From the IMG/VR virus record IMGVR_UViG_3300034110_001262, positions 1-36,318 of that record: a DNA stretch of 36,318 nt; one strand, 5' to 3'. The notes under the pieces are model-generated. The model searched no databases. It was not told where the DNA came from and worked only from the letters and a program-made list of their open reading frames with translations. The DNA is from a virus. Shown one piece after another: positions 9,601-18,153 of this stretch. Both the position numbers and the translations under genes were made by a program. Position 1 is the stretch's first letter. Each line of letters starts with the position of its first letter.

Positions 9601-12600
9601 AGCAAGATTTTCATGACGATGGAAGCCTTTGAGAAAATCAATTTACGCCAAGAAACGATAGAAAAGTATCGTGACTACTTGATGAAGTCGGATTCTAGCT
9701 TTGCTGAAAGCGAAAGCAAAAAAGAAGACGAAGAAACAAAAAGCAAAACGATGACGCTGGTTGAAGTACTGACTAGAAGCAAAGGCTCTGCCCCATTTTT
9801 GGAAGATTTAGGCGTTGATTCGCTGGTTGTGGACGAGGCACACGCATATAAAAACAGCAGCTCTGTCGTCAACTTTGAAGGTGCAAAATTCTTATCACTA
9901 GGCAAGATCGCTAGTCGCGGCATTGATATGCAGGCCAAGGCTTGGTTTGTGCGCGGGCAGTCATCTTTGGGTGATGGGGTGTTGCTACTCACGGCGACGC
10001 CCATTACAAACAGCCCGCTAGAAATCTATTCGATGCTGTCACTGGCCAACGGGCACGGGCGTGTCAATGAGCTGTGTCTTGGGGTAAAAGGTGCCGATGA
10101 ATTTATGGAGATGATGTGCGAGAAGGAAAATCAAAATGATATTTCAATTGATGGGGTAGAGCGAAATATCAATGTGTTTGTTGGGCTTAATAATGTTGAT
10201 GTGATGCGTAAGGCTATTTTATCAACATCAACCATTTTGTCTGCCGATGAAGTTGGCGCGCAAGTGGTCGTGCCTGATGCAGATAGCCAAGCAACAAGTG
10301 TGACGCTGCCTGCGGCAACCTTTAAGCAGCTTATCCAATACAAGGAGGCGTTTCGCTGGGCGATTGATGAGAAGTCTTCAGAGCATAGCGGTAAGAATAA
10401 TCGCGGCAACCAGACCTCTTTTGATGAGGTTTCTTTGAAGTTTGGAGAAAGCCCTGAGCTGATGGCCAGCCCGTTTAACCTGATCAATAAAATGACCATG
10501 CTCATTCTTGATCCAGAGCTGGATGCTCGGTATACAAAATATATTGTAAGTGAGTCGGAAATTGATGCGTGTCAGGCCGTCGTTGATTTGTTTAATGGGA
10601 AAAAAACGCTAGAAAAAAGATCACTCCCTTCCCCTATTACCGACCCAGACGCAATCGTATCTCAAAAAACCGTCAAGGATACCAGCGAGGGCGGTGATGA
10701 AAAATTCGAGTTTTCAATCCAAGTACGGGCCAAGATGGTGGGCAATACCGTTTTGCTGGACACCCAAAGTGGCAAGCTACAAGCCGCATTTGAGGCGATG
10801 GCAGAAAAAGCCAAGCTTGATCTTGATGTTGAGTGCCCGCCTAAAATGGCGGCAATGATCGAGAACTTTAGAATTGAAATGGCCAATCCACGGGGCGTGG
10901 ATGCAGAAGGGAAACGTTCTTCTATCGTAAAGCAAATTGTATTCTGCGATATGTTGCCGTCCCACAATAAAATTAAGCGGCTATTGGTGAAGCGGTGTGG
11001 CATTCCATCATCACAGATTACGTTTATTACTGGGCAAACCAACAATAAACCCGATGAAATTTTAGAGGTTCAAGACGGGTTTAATGCAGGGGGTGAAGAG
11101 TCGAAATACAGTGTGATCATCTGTAATGAGAAAGCAGAGGTAGGTATTAACCTGCAGATTGGCACGCAAGCAATCCACCACCTGACTATTGGCTGGACGC
11201 CAGACAGCTTGACTCAGCGAAATGGGCGCGGTGTACGGCAGGGGAATAAAACTAAATCTGTGACTGTTTATAGCTACGATGCTGACGGTACTTTTGATTC
11301 ATCCAAACGCTCATTAGTACAGAAAAAAGCCGGTTGGATTGATGGTGTCATGGATGTCAATGGCGATAGCCATATTGCGGTAACAGGGGGCATGCGAGAT
11401 TCTGAAATGGATTCTCTGATTGAGGTGCTTGGCAATAGTGAGGCTATGGGCTGGTTGCAAGAGTCGATTGAGGCTAAAAACGCAGAGCGCCGCGCCGAAA
11501 CACTGCGAGATAAGCAGCTGATCAATTTAAGCACCATGAATAAGCAGCGGGCCTATCTTGATGAAAATCCGTCTTCCAAAAAATTAGCAGTAAGTAAACT
11601 GGTTACGTTTTGGTCGCTGGATAAGCAAATACAAATGCTTCGTGAGCGGATTGCAAACCCGAGCGCTTCTGCTAGCGCGATTGCTAAAAATGAGGCGACG
11701 CTGGCTGATTATTTGGTGCGGGCCAAGTCATTACGCGCCATGATTGATTCAGAGATCGTCTTTGTGTTTTCGGGGTACAACAAGAGCTATTTAGAGCGAG
11801 AATACGGCGTTGCGGGGATTGAGAGTGCATTTAAGTTGTTCAATCGAAAGTACGATGTAAAAAAACGTACTCCAAGAGCGGTATTTGATTTCTTTACTGG
11901 AAACTATGGTATTGGTTTTGATGTGAGTGCCGATGGAGAAATCCAAAATGAATGGCAATCAGAAAACGATATGTCTATTGGTTTATTGGCTGAGGCAAAA
12001 ACCAACTTTATTAAGCAAAGCGCAGGGAGTGGAAGCCTGCCCGCATCGCTTGCGGAGTCCATGGAAAAAGGGGAAGCCTCCTCTGTTTTTGGCTTTATCA
12101 TGGCGAATGGCTCACTGGTCAAGGAAACGGCGAGCGATGGCGTCGTTCGGCTCTATATTGCGACTGACAGCGGTAAGAAAGGTCAGTATTTGGTTGGCGA
12201 GCATACTGGGGCAATTGCTTTCACGCATGACATGCTTAAAAACGCCACAATCGCGCATGCGGGCTCTGCTGAATATGACGCGCTAGTCACATTGGCCGCA
12301 ACGATTGAAGATGATGCAAATGTGAATGGCACCGGCGCTAACTTATTTAGTGACGCGATCCCAGAAGTTGGCCAGCGCCGTAAAAGTATCGTTTCTATTA
12401 AATATCTTGCTGCTTATAGCACCTTGCCATCGCCTTATTTTCCTTATGTCATGCTGAATTCATCGGGCGGTTCGGCGTTAATTCAAGCCATTCGGCGACA
12501 GCAGAGTACGGCTGTTGTGCTTGCTGAGCGTGGGCATTTCTATGCCCCGTCCACGCTGGGCGTCGTTAATAAAGCTCTCTCAAGTCGTGTTGTGGATGAG

Positions 12601-13200
12601 GCGATGATTGATTTTGCATTCGCCCATGGGATCGATATGGTTGTGACTGATTTAAAGAGCTTAACGTCATTGCACGGGAAAATTACTCAGGCATTAAGTG
12701 TTGATCAGTTTAAGAGGGGGCTTGAATTAAGAGATGACGAGCACTCTGTAGATACGCTGACTAGATCAATGATTGCTGCGGCGTTGCCAATGATTGATCT
12801 ATCTCAGGTAAGTATTTCATCGTTTATCCCCGATTTATTTAGGCCTCATTACGATCGCGCATATATGGCTGAACTAGATGCGGTACGGCAGGCCCGTGCT
12901 GAACGCCAACAGGAAGAACAGCAGACTGCTAACGCGCTTACTGGCGATTCTGATGCGAGTCAGGACGCGGTAGAGGATGTGATTGTCGGTATTACAGGAA
13001 ACACAAAAGATTATAAGAGCAGCATCAAGGCTATTTCAGAGTCGCTTGGGTATTTTGCAGGCTGGGATGGCAAGGCCTCCCCAATGCGCTGGAATGTGTA
13101 CCAGTCAGCATGGGACAAGCTCGTTGCGACCTATCCAGCCATAGGAGGAGAATTGGAGTTATGCCCTGCGACACGGCGCGCATTGAAGGCTGTTTCGTAA
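6664..13200 (+). CDS. DarB-like antirestriction protein: N6-adenine methylase plus SNF2-type helicase
   Basis: The 2,178-residue protein has an amino-methyltransferase domain with SAM-binding motif DPCAGAGVFG near residue 178 and catalytic NVPF near 243. A superfamily 2 helicase follows: Walker A GVGLGKT near 896, DEAH near 1057, TATP near 1110 and motif VI QRNGRGVRQG near 1518. About 600 residues after that have no motif I recognise. Size and domain order match phage P1 DarB, a virion protein of about 250 kDa that protects incoming DNA from type I restriction. ATG at 6664 was chosen because GGAGAG lies five bases upstream; an earlier in-frame TTG at 6652 overlaps that site. It heads a two-gene unit with its own late promoter. 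The NVPF motif IV is a variant of the usual NPPF/DPPY. Confidence 0.9.
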   Translation: MFVLDRASGLSISPIKKMKLSKDGAQLAIQIATEKSSGKPRKILIIQLTKQLIAVKAALFGSHSLPAKPDPEVMSQEPRNPSAQFYDYDQDRKPAQRKRENASAMALLKQVESGEVDGAALSAEQKQILAKYSGTGGALVGADGKKGSQYEYFTPKPIAEGIWSLMAEMGFAGGKVLDPCAGAGVFGATAPTSALIDAVELNATSGQINALVNNGTGYTTTISPFERVAASTPDETYDAVVTNVPFGSNASRGGNQALDSRHKSASIHAYFVLRSLEKLRPNGLAVFITPPACVSGKGKADKVMRIRASYMAEFLGAYRLPNSVFGTAAADTMTDVMVFRKYSTEVAEKIQELRDQSPITLVDAKVQWDEFNEGKYFLGEGKRFVLGEFIAKTDPKDKWDRDRVHSTASMGEIGKLFKKFPGSRVDWEALNGIETLPILYRDGDTLTQAGQTLEMKDGQWVALAKTTDDEAAMALVGQFADPYSAFENAMPFSSAVRVIDYMEKTGQALNTPSWLRGAVFELNKLASNGDKEKYWNAGIVGMACTQVLDERLSSDGQGVDFVAEYAALSDAMQRSALAAKGRPSILSGDVKKGLDQLGLHFTKKAGFSAVWRGDVNQRQDKVVTADGGFEGLRYRSKSIWVPREEAAKLYGESFDPEGSDEWCLSPDGNSVTRAGDYYIGNYAVFIKKIDREIAAATDEGIKAKLLRQKLGAKERIDMIDVSKMSFNLFSPHVTAEEKAEFLRRNVSSYAVVVTDERTGVQRVDIDIPSSAVRTDRDKILNRLGDYLKKGSMTLGSTKMSISKADAFNEFRQLVREVNEQFDGYVKAKKQIIARLEAKASDPELLRFSQVDDESYMPIAGLRQFNPENGEPLALHGYQNAFVRKMSREFGGINGFGVGLGKTFTALASVQYAHNIGVKNKTVFVVPNSVLSNWKKETNKAYENTDDCLYVGLRVNKNGKAQVLSSAVDADLTSIMENRHSKIFMTMEAFEKINLRQETIEKYRDYLMKSDSSFAESESKKEDEETKSKTMTLVEVLTRSKGSAPFLEDLGVDSLVVDEAHAYKNSSSVVNFEGAKFLSLGKIASRGIDMQAKAWFVRGQSSLGDGVLLLTATPITNSPLEIYSMLSLANGHGRVNELCLGVKGADEFMEMMCEKENQNDISIDGVERNINVFVGLNNVDVMRKAILSTSTILSADEVGAQVVVPDADSQATSVTLPAATFKQLIQYKEAFRWAIDEKSSEHSGKNNRGNQTSFDEVSLKFGESPELMASPFNLINKMTMLILDPELDARYTKYIVSESEIDACQAVVDLFNGKKTLEKRSLPSPITDPDAIVSQKTVKDTSEGGDEKFEFSIQVRAKMVGNTVLLDTQSGKLQAAFEAMAEKAKLDLDVECPPKMAAMIENFRIEMANPRGVDAEGKRSSIVKQIVFCDMLPSHNKIKRLLVKRCGIPSSQITFITGQTNNKPDEILEVQDGFNAGGEESKYSVIICNEKAEVGINLQIGTQAIHHLTIGWTPDSLTQRNGRGVRQGNKTKSVTVYSYDADGTFDSSKRSLVQKKAGWIDGVMDVNGDSHIAVTGGMRDSEMDSLIEVLGNSEAMGWLQESIEAKNAERRAETLRDKQLINLSTMNKQRAYLDENPSSKKLAVSKLVTFWSLDKQIQMLRERIANPSASASAIAKNEATLADYLVRAKSLRAMIDSEIVFVFSGYNKSYLEREYGVAGIESAFKLFNRKYDVKKRTPRAVFDFFTGNYGIGFDVSADGEIQNEWQSENDMSIGLLAEAKTNFIKQSAGSGSLPASLAESMEKGEASSVFGFIMANGSLVKETASDGVVRLYIATDSGKKGQYLVGEHTGAIAFTHDMLKNATIAHAGSAEYDALVTLAATIEDDANVNGTGANLFSDAIPEVGQRRKSIVSIKYLAAYSTLPSPYFPYVMLNSSGGSALIQAIRRQQSTAVVLAERGHFYAPSTLGVVNKALSSRVVDEAMIDFAFAHGIDMVVTDLKSLTSLHGKITQALSVDQFKRGLELRDDEHSVDTLTRSMIAAALPMIDLSQVSISSFIPDLFRPHYDRAYMAELDAVRQARAERQQEEQQTANALTGDSDASQDAVEDVIVGITGNTKDYKSSIKAISESLGYFAGWDGKASPMRWNVYQSAWDKLVATYPAIGGELELCPATRRALKAVS

Positions 13201-13215
13201 CCGCACTATAAGCCA

Positions 13216-13238
13216 CGGCCCACTTCAATGGTGGGCCG
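13216..13238 (+). other. Intercistronic hairpin
   Basis: A perfect 8-base inverted repeat CGGCCCAC/GTGGGCCG with a seven-base loop lies in the 64-base gap after the darB-like gene. No T-tract follows, so it is more likely an mRNA processing or stability hairpin than a full terminator. The next gene keeps its own Shine-Dalgarno sequence (GAGGAAA). Confidence 0.5.
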
Positions 13239-13264
13239 AACACACAAGACAAATTGAGGAAAAA

Positions 13265-13675
13265 ATGAATTTTACTGATTATAAATACGATAAAAAATGG
13301 CTAGCGGATGAGCTGGCCCAAAAGAAAGTGAATTTAAAAGCGAACACGGGCCTTTCAGACTTGGAAGGGTTTGCCTTAAATAACATTAAAAAACGCCTGA
13401 ATGCAGATGCACGGCGTTATCGTGATTACGGCCCGTACTGGTGGGCGGTTAAATCGGCGCTGAATGCGTATGGGTACGCCCTAGGGGAGCAATCAGACCC
13501 CTTGGTCTTAGAAGAGTACCAGGGGGAGAGCCTCGGGGAGACGCTGATCGCTGCGGAACACTTTCGAGATGAGTATCTTGCTTCGCAAATGAAATACACA
13601 AATCAATTTGTACTCGATTCAAACTCTGTCGAGTGGTACGAGTTATTTGATCAGGATATGGAAATGGCAAACTAG
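13265..13675 (+). CDS. Hypothetical phage protein, 136 residues
   Basis: This is a small soluble protein I do not recognise. It is rich in aromatic and charged residues (RRYRDYGPYWWAVK near residues 43-56) and has an acidic C-terminal half, with no signal peptide or membrane segment. A clear GAGGAAA site lies five bases before the ATG, and the coding region follows the darB-like gene after a hairpin. A terminator 50 bases downstream closes the unit. Its place beside darB suggests an accessory role in the antirestriction set or in internal head packaging, but that is inference from position only. Confidence 0.7.
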   Translation: MNFTDYKYDKKWLADELAQKKVNLKANTGLSDLEGFALNNIKKRLNADARRYRDYGPYWWAVKSALNAYGYALGEQSDPLVLEEYQGESLGETLIAAEHFRDEYLASQMKYTNQFVLDSNSVEWYELFDQDMEMAN

Positions 13676-13724
13676 CGTAGCAAGGGTAGATGCTGCCGGA
13701 CTAGCCGACCTTTGGCTTGAATTC

Positions 13725-13755
13725 AAAAACCGAACCGCTCCGTTCGGTTTTTTTT
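13725..13755 (+). terminator. Rho-independent terminator after the darB-like unit
   Basis: Stem AAAAACCGAAC / GTTCGGTTTTT with a six-base loop CGCTCC runs into eight consecutive T residues. It ends unit 2 just before late promoter 3. Confidence 0.92.
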
Positions 13756-13776
13756 CGCCTCTTCTAGTCACTCTCA

Positions 13777-13884
13777 AAACAGGAAAACGACGCGTTTTGC
13801 CCTTTTTGTGCGAGCTGAGAATGAGCACTTACCGCGCTGCTATTAGCGCAAGTGCTTTATTCGCATAAACAGAGGGGCGAGTTG
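13777..13884 (+). repeat. Duplicated leader, copy 1 (upstream of capsid gene)
   Basis: About 108 bases are roughly 85% identical, by eye, to the segment at 18045-18153. The shared part includes the late-promoter motif, the -10 region, an inverted repeat GCACTT-acc-GCGC ... GCGC-AAGTGC at 13825-13855 and the AGGGGCGA ribosome-binding region. The leaders of two different operons therefore descend from one ancestral segment. Confidence 0.85.
13781..13822 (+). promoter_or_regulatory. Late promoter 3 (GGAAAAC / -10 type)
   Basis: AGGAAAAC is followed after 28 bases by GAGAAT at 13817-13822. The predicted start point is near 13829, leaving a leader of about 56 bases before the capsid ATG. The GGAAAACG half is also inverted by CGTTTT three bases later at this site. 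Confidence 0.65.
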
Positions 13885-15555
13885 ATGAGTAGTAACCGAA
13901 TTCAGGATTTTGCAAAGATTGGCACCGTAGAGGTTGCAAACTTTGTGGATGCTTTAAAAGAAAACGCGATGCCACAGGGCACATTTGATTCAATATCAGC
14001 TTGTGGCTTTATTGGCGATGTGAGCCATGCAACCTCTGGTGTGAAAATTCCTGAGAATTTGCAGGTCGTGTTTGATGAAGCTGGCCCAGAAAATACCGCA
14101 AGAATTTCCCGTGCCATCTTGGATGGCGTGAGCGTCTACGAACAGCAGCATGGCTGCACCGCCCCGGCTGACGTTATTGAGCAAGCGCTACATCTTGCCT
14201 ATGCAACCACGGACAAGGCCCGCCGCGCTTTTAGCCTAGATTCGGCCACCTCAAGTCATCATGACACCCACGCACTTCAGCCAAATCGCGCCATTACCGC
14301 TATTTTGTCGGCGATGGGCGAAGCGATTCCATTCGCGCATTATTTGCCAGCAGACATTGGCTCCAATAAAGCGGTGCTGGGCATCATGAGCCACAATGCG
14401 GGCAATACATTTGGCGGCTATAAGCAAGAAGGCTTGATGGATGGCGCGCTGTCAGGTGAGTCGTATATCTCGTCCAGCCGCACTTGCCAATGCAAGATTG
14501 TTGAATCTGCGATGACCGGCCAGCTCACCACGCTTCAAGGTGAAGACGAAGAAGTATGCGACAAAAGCGGTGATCCTATCCCGTTATTGCGTGGTCGATC
14601 TATTGTCTATGTGAATGGTATTCCTGTCGCGGCAGAAGTTTCACAAGCGGGCTCGGGCCTATCCCCTGTGTCAGGTACGGCGCGTATCTCTGGTTCCTCA
14701 TATGTCATTGGCGGCACGATTAATACGGATACCGGTGAAATTGCGCTGACATCAAATCCTGCGTTGCCAGAATTAACGCCATGCATTGTGGAAGGCTTTA
14801 TTGACTATGAGCGAGCATATAGCCTCGTTCCGTCAATCTCCACTTCGGTGACCATGTATGACCTCTTTGCAAAACCGTGGCGTGTAAACACACATCAATC
14901 CATTGATGCCCGCACCCAAATTTCTAATGAATTGGGCCTTGATCCATTCAGCGAGAGTGTCATTGCTATCCAAGCTCAGTTTGCGAATGAGCGTCATTAC
15001 GAAGTGCTTAAAAAAGCCAAGCGCATTTCGATGGGCAATCAAACGACCTTTGATTTCTCATGGGGCAAGCAAGGCCTAGCGAAAACTCGTGACCAAGTTT
15101 GGCAAGACTTCGCTACGCCGCTTGGCTACCTATCGCAGCAAATGGCGGTAGATACAATGGATCATGGCATTACGCACCTGTATGTAGGGCGCAATGTTGC
15201 AGCTCAGATGCTTAGTCTTCCAACGGCTCTATTTAGCCCCTCGGGCACACGTGCCAAGCCATTTATCTTCCGTTTAGGTCGCTTGTTTGGTCTGTATGAA
15301 GTTTATTACTCACCCAAAGTCGTTGAAGAAGTGGACTCCAAATCGGCACAAATTCTGTGTATTGGTCAGGCCACCAACGTGACTCGTAACCCGTTTGTAC
15401 TTGGCGATGCGGTTCCACCAACCGTTATCCCTTTGGCTGTTGGCGGCGATCTGCGAACTGGCGCTGGCTTCTATGCCCGCAATTTCACGGCAGTAAATCC
15501 GCATCCGCAATCTGCCGCAGGCTGCGCAATGATTACCGTGACGAATTTGGTCTAA
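13885..15555 (+). CDS. Major capsid protein (P1 gp23-like)
   Basis: The 556-residue protein is the best candidate for the shell subunit. It stands directly before the tail sheath gene, as gp23 and gp22 are paired in P1. Its C-terminal region is typical of myovirus capsid proteins: FRLGRLFGLYEVYYSPK near residues 460-476, then NPFVLGD and ARNFTAVNPHP before a short hydrophobic end. A central insert of about residues 235-310 with Gly/Ser-rich beta character (SPVSGTARISGSS) could be a surface domain. ATG at 13885 was chosen over an in-frame GTG at 13852 because AGGGGCGAG lies just upstream. No prohead protease gene is adjacent. Confidence is moderate to high because the call relies on family resemblance and gene order. 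Confidence 0.75.
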   Translation: MSSNRIQDFAKIGTVEVANFVDALKENAMPQGTFDSISACGFIGDVSHATSGVKIPENLQVVFDEAGPENTARISRAILDGVSVYEQQHGCTAPADVIEQALHLAYATTDKARRAFSLDSATSSHHDTHALQPNRAITAILSAMGEAIPFAHYLPADIGSNKAVLGIMSHNAGNTFGGYKQEGLMDGALSGESYISSSRTCQCKIVESAMTGQLTTLQGEDEEVCDKSGDPIPLLRGRSIVYVNGIPVAAEVSQAGSGLSPVSGTARISGSSYVIGGTINTDTGEIALTSNPALPELTPCIVEGFIDYERAYSLVPSISTSVTMYDLFAKPWRVNTHQSIDARTQISNELGLDPFSESVIAIQAQFANERHYEVLKKAKRISMGNQTTFDFSWGKQGLAKTRDQVWQDFATPLGYLSQQMAVDTMDHGITHLYVGRNVAAQMLSLPTALFSPSGTRAKPFIFRLGRLFGLYEVYYSPKVVEEVDSKSAQILCIGQATNVTRNPFVLGDAVPPTVIPLAVGGDLRTGAGFYARNFTAVNPHPQSAAGCAMITVTNLV

Positions 15556-15580
15556 TAAACGCATCAATAAGGGCGCACAA

Positions 15581-16306
15581 ATGAAGCAAGAATTAACATT
15601 TGGCGCTCCTTCCCTGACAGGGAAGGACGCTGAAACAGAAATTAATCGATTATTTTCTGACTCAAAATTTCCTTTGGAAATGGTGGTTGAGAATTTCGCA
15701 CCACGCGATATGGTATTTCCTGAAGTCCCTAATTTGTTTTTGAAAAATGTATCTTCAAAAACGGGCACCAAGCTCAAAGTTTCGTTTGAAGGTTTAGACC
15801 AACTTCACCGATTTGGCTCCAGTGTTGAGCAAATTTCAGAGCTTAATCATTACGATGTTGCGATGCTTATTGCTGAAGTGGTTGATACAGCGCCTCCTGC
15901 GCGGCTATCGGTTAAATCAATGGTCGTTACAGAGGCCAGCGGCGTGACCGAGGGTGAGTCGTTTCATGTCACTGTGACGCTAGATAGTGCGCCCGTAGAT
16001 GAAAATGGCGAAATGAGCATTCTGATGGCTAATAATGCAGGCGTAGTGATGAGTGCGCTTACATTTGATAGCTTCATCACTTTGGGTGCCAATAGCGACA
16101 CCACGGTGATTCCTGTTGGTGTCAGCTCTTTTGTCGTTACCGTTCCAACCGTTGATGATGAAGCGCTGACAGCTGATCGTACCGCCAAGCTAACGATGGG
16201 TGACAAGTCGGTTGATTTACTGATTCTTGAGAAAGAGCCGGACAGCTCAAAAAGCATGCCTAGCAAGAAAGTCACCAAGCCTGTATTGAATGAAGAGGGC
16301 AAATAA
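15581..16306 (+). CDS. Probable head decoration or accessory protein with Calx-beta/Ig-like domain
   Basis: The 241-residue protein lies between the capsid and sheath genes. The first 105 residues are a phage-specific domain I do not recognise. Residues about 106-222 have the pattern of a Calx-beta or Ig-like fold: VTEGESFHVTVTLDSAP, later VIPVGVSSFVVTV and a TVDDE turn that could bind calcium. The last 20 residues are a lysine-rich tail. Ig-like domains on phage heads often bind sugars on cell surfaces or stabilise the shell, so a displayed role is plausible. An AAGGGCG site precedes the ATG, and the stop codon overlaps the next start (TAATG), which indicates translational coupling with the sheath gene. 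Confidence 0.6.
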   Translation: MKQELTFGAPSLTGKDAETEINRLFSDSKFPLEMVVENFAPRDMVFPEVPNLFLKNVSSKTGTKLKVSFEGLDQLHRFGSSVEQISELNHYDVAMLIAEVVDTAPPARLSVKSMVVTEASGVTEGESFHVTVTLDSAPVDENGEMSILMANNAGVVMSALTFDSFITLGANSDTTVIPVGVSSFVVTVPTVDDEALTADRTAKLTMGDKSVDLLILEKEPDSSKSMPSKKVTKPVLNEEGK

Positions 16307-17964
16307 TGGCCTCTTTTACTCGGCAAATTGGCAGTGAGTCTGGCGTACAGCTCAATCCGCTCAACGATAACTCTGAAATCAGTGCTTCAGACAACCAGGA
16401 TCAGGTTTTCGCGATTTTGATGCGGGCCACGCGTGGGCGTATCGATAAACCATTTCTGGTCAATCGTGGCAATGTCTATCGTAAGTTGGGCAACGGCGAG
16501 CAAATGCGTGTTTCCCAGCTGAATGAAGCATGGGTGCATGTGGTTGAAGCGCTGGATTCTGGCGCGTATAGCGCAGTTGTTCAGCGGCTTATTACCTCTG
16601 CATATGAAATTAAGTATGCGACGGCAAAATATAAACCCGATGTTACAGAGTTAGGGTCGAAGAAAACCGCTTCTAAATCGGTTGTTTTCTCTGTGGATAA
16701 AGATGCCCCTAACGGTGATTTTATTGTGTCCGTTCGCCATCTGGAATGCCATAACGACGGGATTAAGATTGAAATTCATGCGGATGAAAAGAAAATTGGC
16801 GGTGTGGCTGTTGCTAATGATCGCGTCACTTTACGTCTCTTTGATTCTGCTGATGTGCGTCTTTATGAATTTACGGGGTCGTTAGATCCAGCGGCAAAGG
16901 ATGATTATGGCAATTCTGCGTATTTGCCTGATGTTGTTTCATTGCAAACCGACACGGTTGAAATTGAAACAGGGGTGAAATCAGTTGATCCGCTGTCAGT
17001 ATTTTATGGCTACGACGATAACTCTAAGCCTAATACCGTTAAATCTGAGGTTCTGGTGTGTTTTACCGAAGGGGGTATGGCTTATACGACTAAGGACTAT
17101 TTAACGGGGCGTGAAAACCTTCAATATACCCCGTTGAATTATAGCTATATCGCGGCGGGTGGTACAAAAGCGCCTGCTTTGCTTAGTCAGTTAGCAACCC
17201 TGGCATTTGAAACCAATCGGCAACTGAAGTTTGATGTGCCTAGTGAGCTAGACGAAGAGGCAGCTATTGCCTTTGTTGAGCAGCTTAACTTCGGTGCTAG
17301 CCAAACGGCTCATTTGTTGCACGCTTTCTGGTCGCCTCTAAAGTCAAATGATCCAACCGGCATTAACCCGAGTGGTTTTTTTGGCGTGGCCACGCTGAAT
17401 ATTGCGATGGCGTGTGGTCGCAATGCGCGAGTGGATGATAAAGGCTTTGCGCCAAAGAACTACCCAATTGCTGGCCGAGAATGGCCGATTCGACGCACTC
17501 GGATTATTCAAACTCGGACCCCTCGCGGCCCAGAATTAAACGCTTTGGCCCGAGCAAAAATCAATCCGGTCTTGTATGAAACATACACCGGCGGGGGGCG
17601 GTACGTGTTTCTTGATTCCCTTACAAGCGCAATGGTTGAGTCTAGCTTGAAAAAACTAATCTCAGTCGCGGATATGTCAACCAGCGTTGATGACACCGTA
17701 ACGCGTGTTGCAAAAGATAATTTGCAGCTGCCCATGGCGGTTTCAATTAAGCGCACGCGTGATTTTCTTGCTACTTATTTTGAAGGGGCTCAGGCAGCCG
17801 GTTGGATTGTTCCAAGTGATGACCCTGCGATGGGCGGTGCGGCATGGTCGTTTGATGTTCGCCCAGACAGCGTTCGTCCTTATGACCGCATGCAAGTTTC
17901 GTACTCCCTACGCTATGACGGTACAAATCGACAAACCTTTGTGACGCATACGCTTTCTCGATAA
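16306..17964 (+). CDS. Contractile tail sheath protein (P1 gp22-like)
   Basis: The 552-residue protein resembles myovirus sheath subunits in length, position and C-terminal sequence. The end reads as the conserved sheath domain: ARAKINPVLYETYTGGGRY with a FLDSLTSA strand, then about 100 residues later GAAWSFDVRPDSVRPYDRM and a final beta strand suited to the sheath handshake. The N-terminal third (residues 25-60) has the insertion-and-plug region VFAILMRATRGRIDKPFLV. It is the last gene of unit 3, followed 28 bases later by a terminator. Contraction of this protein around the tube drives DNA injection. Confidence 0.8.
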   Translation: MASFTRQIGSESGVQLNPLNDNSEISASDNQDQVFAILMRATRGRIDKPFLVNRGNVYRKLGNGEQMRVSQLNEAWVHVVEALDSGAYSAVVQRLITSAYEIKYATAKYKPDVTELGSKKTASKSVVFSVDKDAPNGDFIVSVRHLECHNDGIKIEIHADEKKIGGVAVANDRVTLRLFDSADVRLYEFTGSLDPAAKDDYGNSAYLPDVVSLQTDTVEIETGVKSVDPLSVFYGYDDNSKPNTVKSEVLVCFTEGGMAYTTKDYLTGRENLQYTPLNYSYIAAGGTKAPALLSQLATLAFETNRQLKFDVPSELDEEAAIAFVEQLNFGASQTAHLLHAFWSPLKSNDPTGINPSGFFGVATLNIAMACGRNARVDDKGFAPKNYPIAGREWPIRRTRIIQTRTPRGPELNALARAKINPVLYETYTGGGRYVFLDSLTSAMVESSLKKLISVADMSTSVDDTVTRVAKDNLQLPMAVSIKRTRDFLATYFEGAQAAGWIVPSDDPAMGGAAWSFDVRPDSVRPYDRMQVSYSLRYDGTNRQTFVTHTLSR

Positions 17965-17992
17965 GGCGGGCTTTGCACGGAGTGATTTAACT

Positions 17993-18023
17993 AAAAAACC
18001 AGGCTCTCATGTCTGGTTTTTTT
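17993..18023 (+). terminator. Rho-independent terminator after the sheath gene
   Basis: Stem AACCAGGC / GTCTGGTT with one G-T pair and loop TCTCAT is followed by a run of seven Ts. It separates units 3 and 4. Confidence 0.88.
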
Positions 18024-18044
18024 CGTTTTACCCGTCGATTTTTG

Positions 18045-18153
18045 AAACAGGAAAACGACGAGATTTCCCCCTTTTTTGCGAACTGAAAATAAGCACTTAC
18101 CGCGCCGTTATTGGCGCAAGTGTTTTATTCGCACAAATAAAGGGGCGAAGTGA
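18045..18153 (+). repeat. Duplicated leader, copy 2 (upstream of the EF-hand protein gene)
   Basis: This is the second copy of the capsid-gene leader. The inverted repeat is kept: outer arms are GCACTT/AAGTGT with one wobble, and the inner arm becomes GCGCC/GGCGC. The differences sit mostly where pairing is preserved, which hints that the structure matters. The ribosome site AAGGGGCGAAG is also conserved. Confidence 0.85.
18049..18090 (+). promoter_or_regulatory. Late promoter 4 (GGAAAAC / -10 type)
   Basis: AGGAAAAC is followed after 28 bases by GAAAAT at 18085-18090. The predicted start point is near 18097, with a leader of about 57 bases, the same layout as promoter 3. Confidence 0.65.

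Noticed and set aside
15310-15777. 155-codon minus-strand reading across the capsid gene end
   Set aside because: It is a shadow of two well-supported plus-strand genes, with no ribosome site or recognisable motif.
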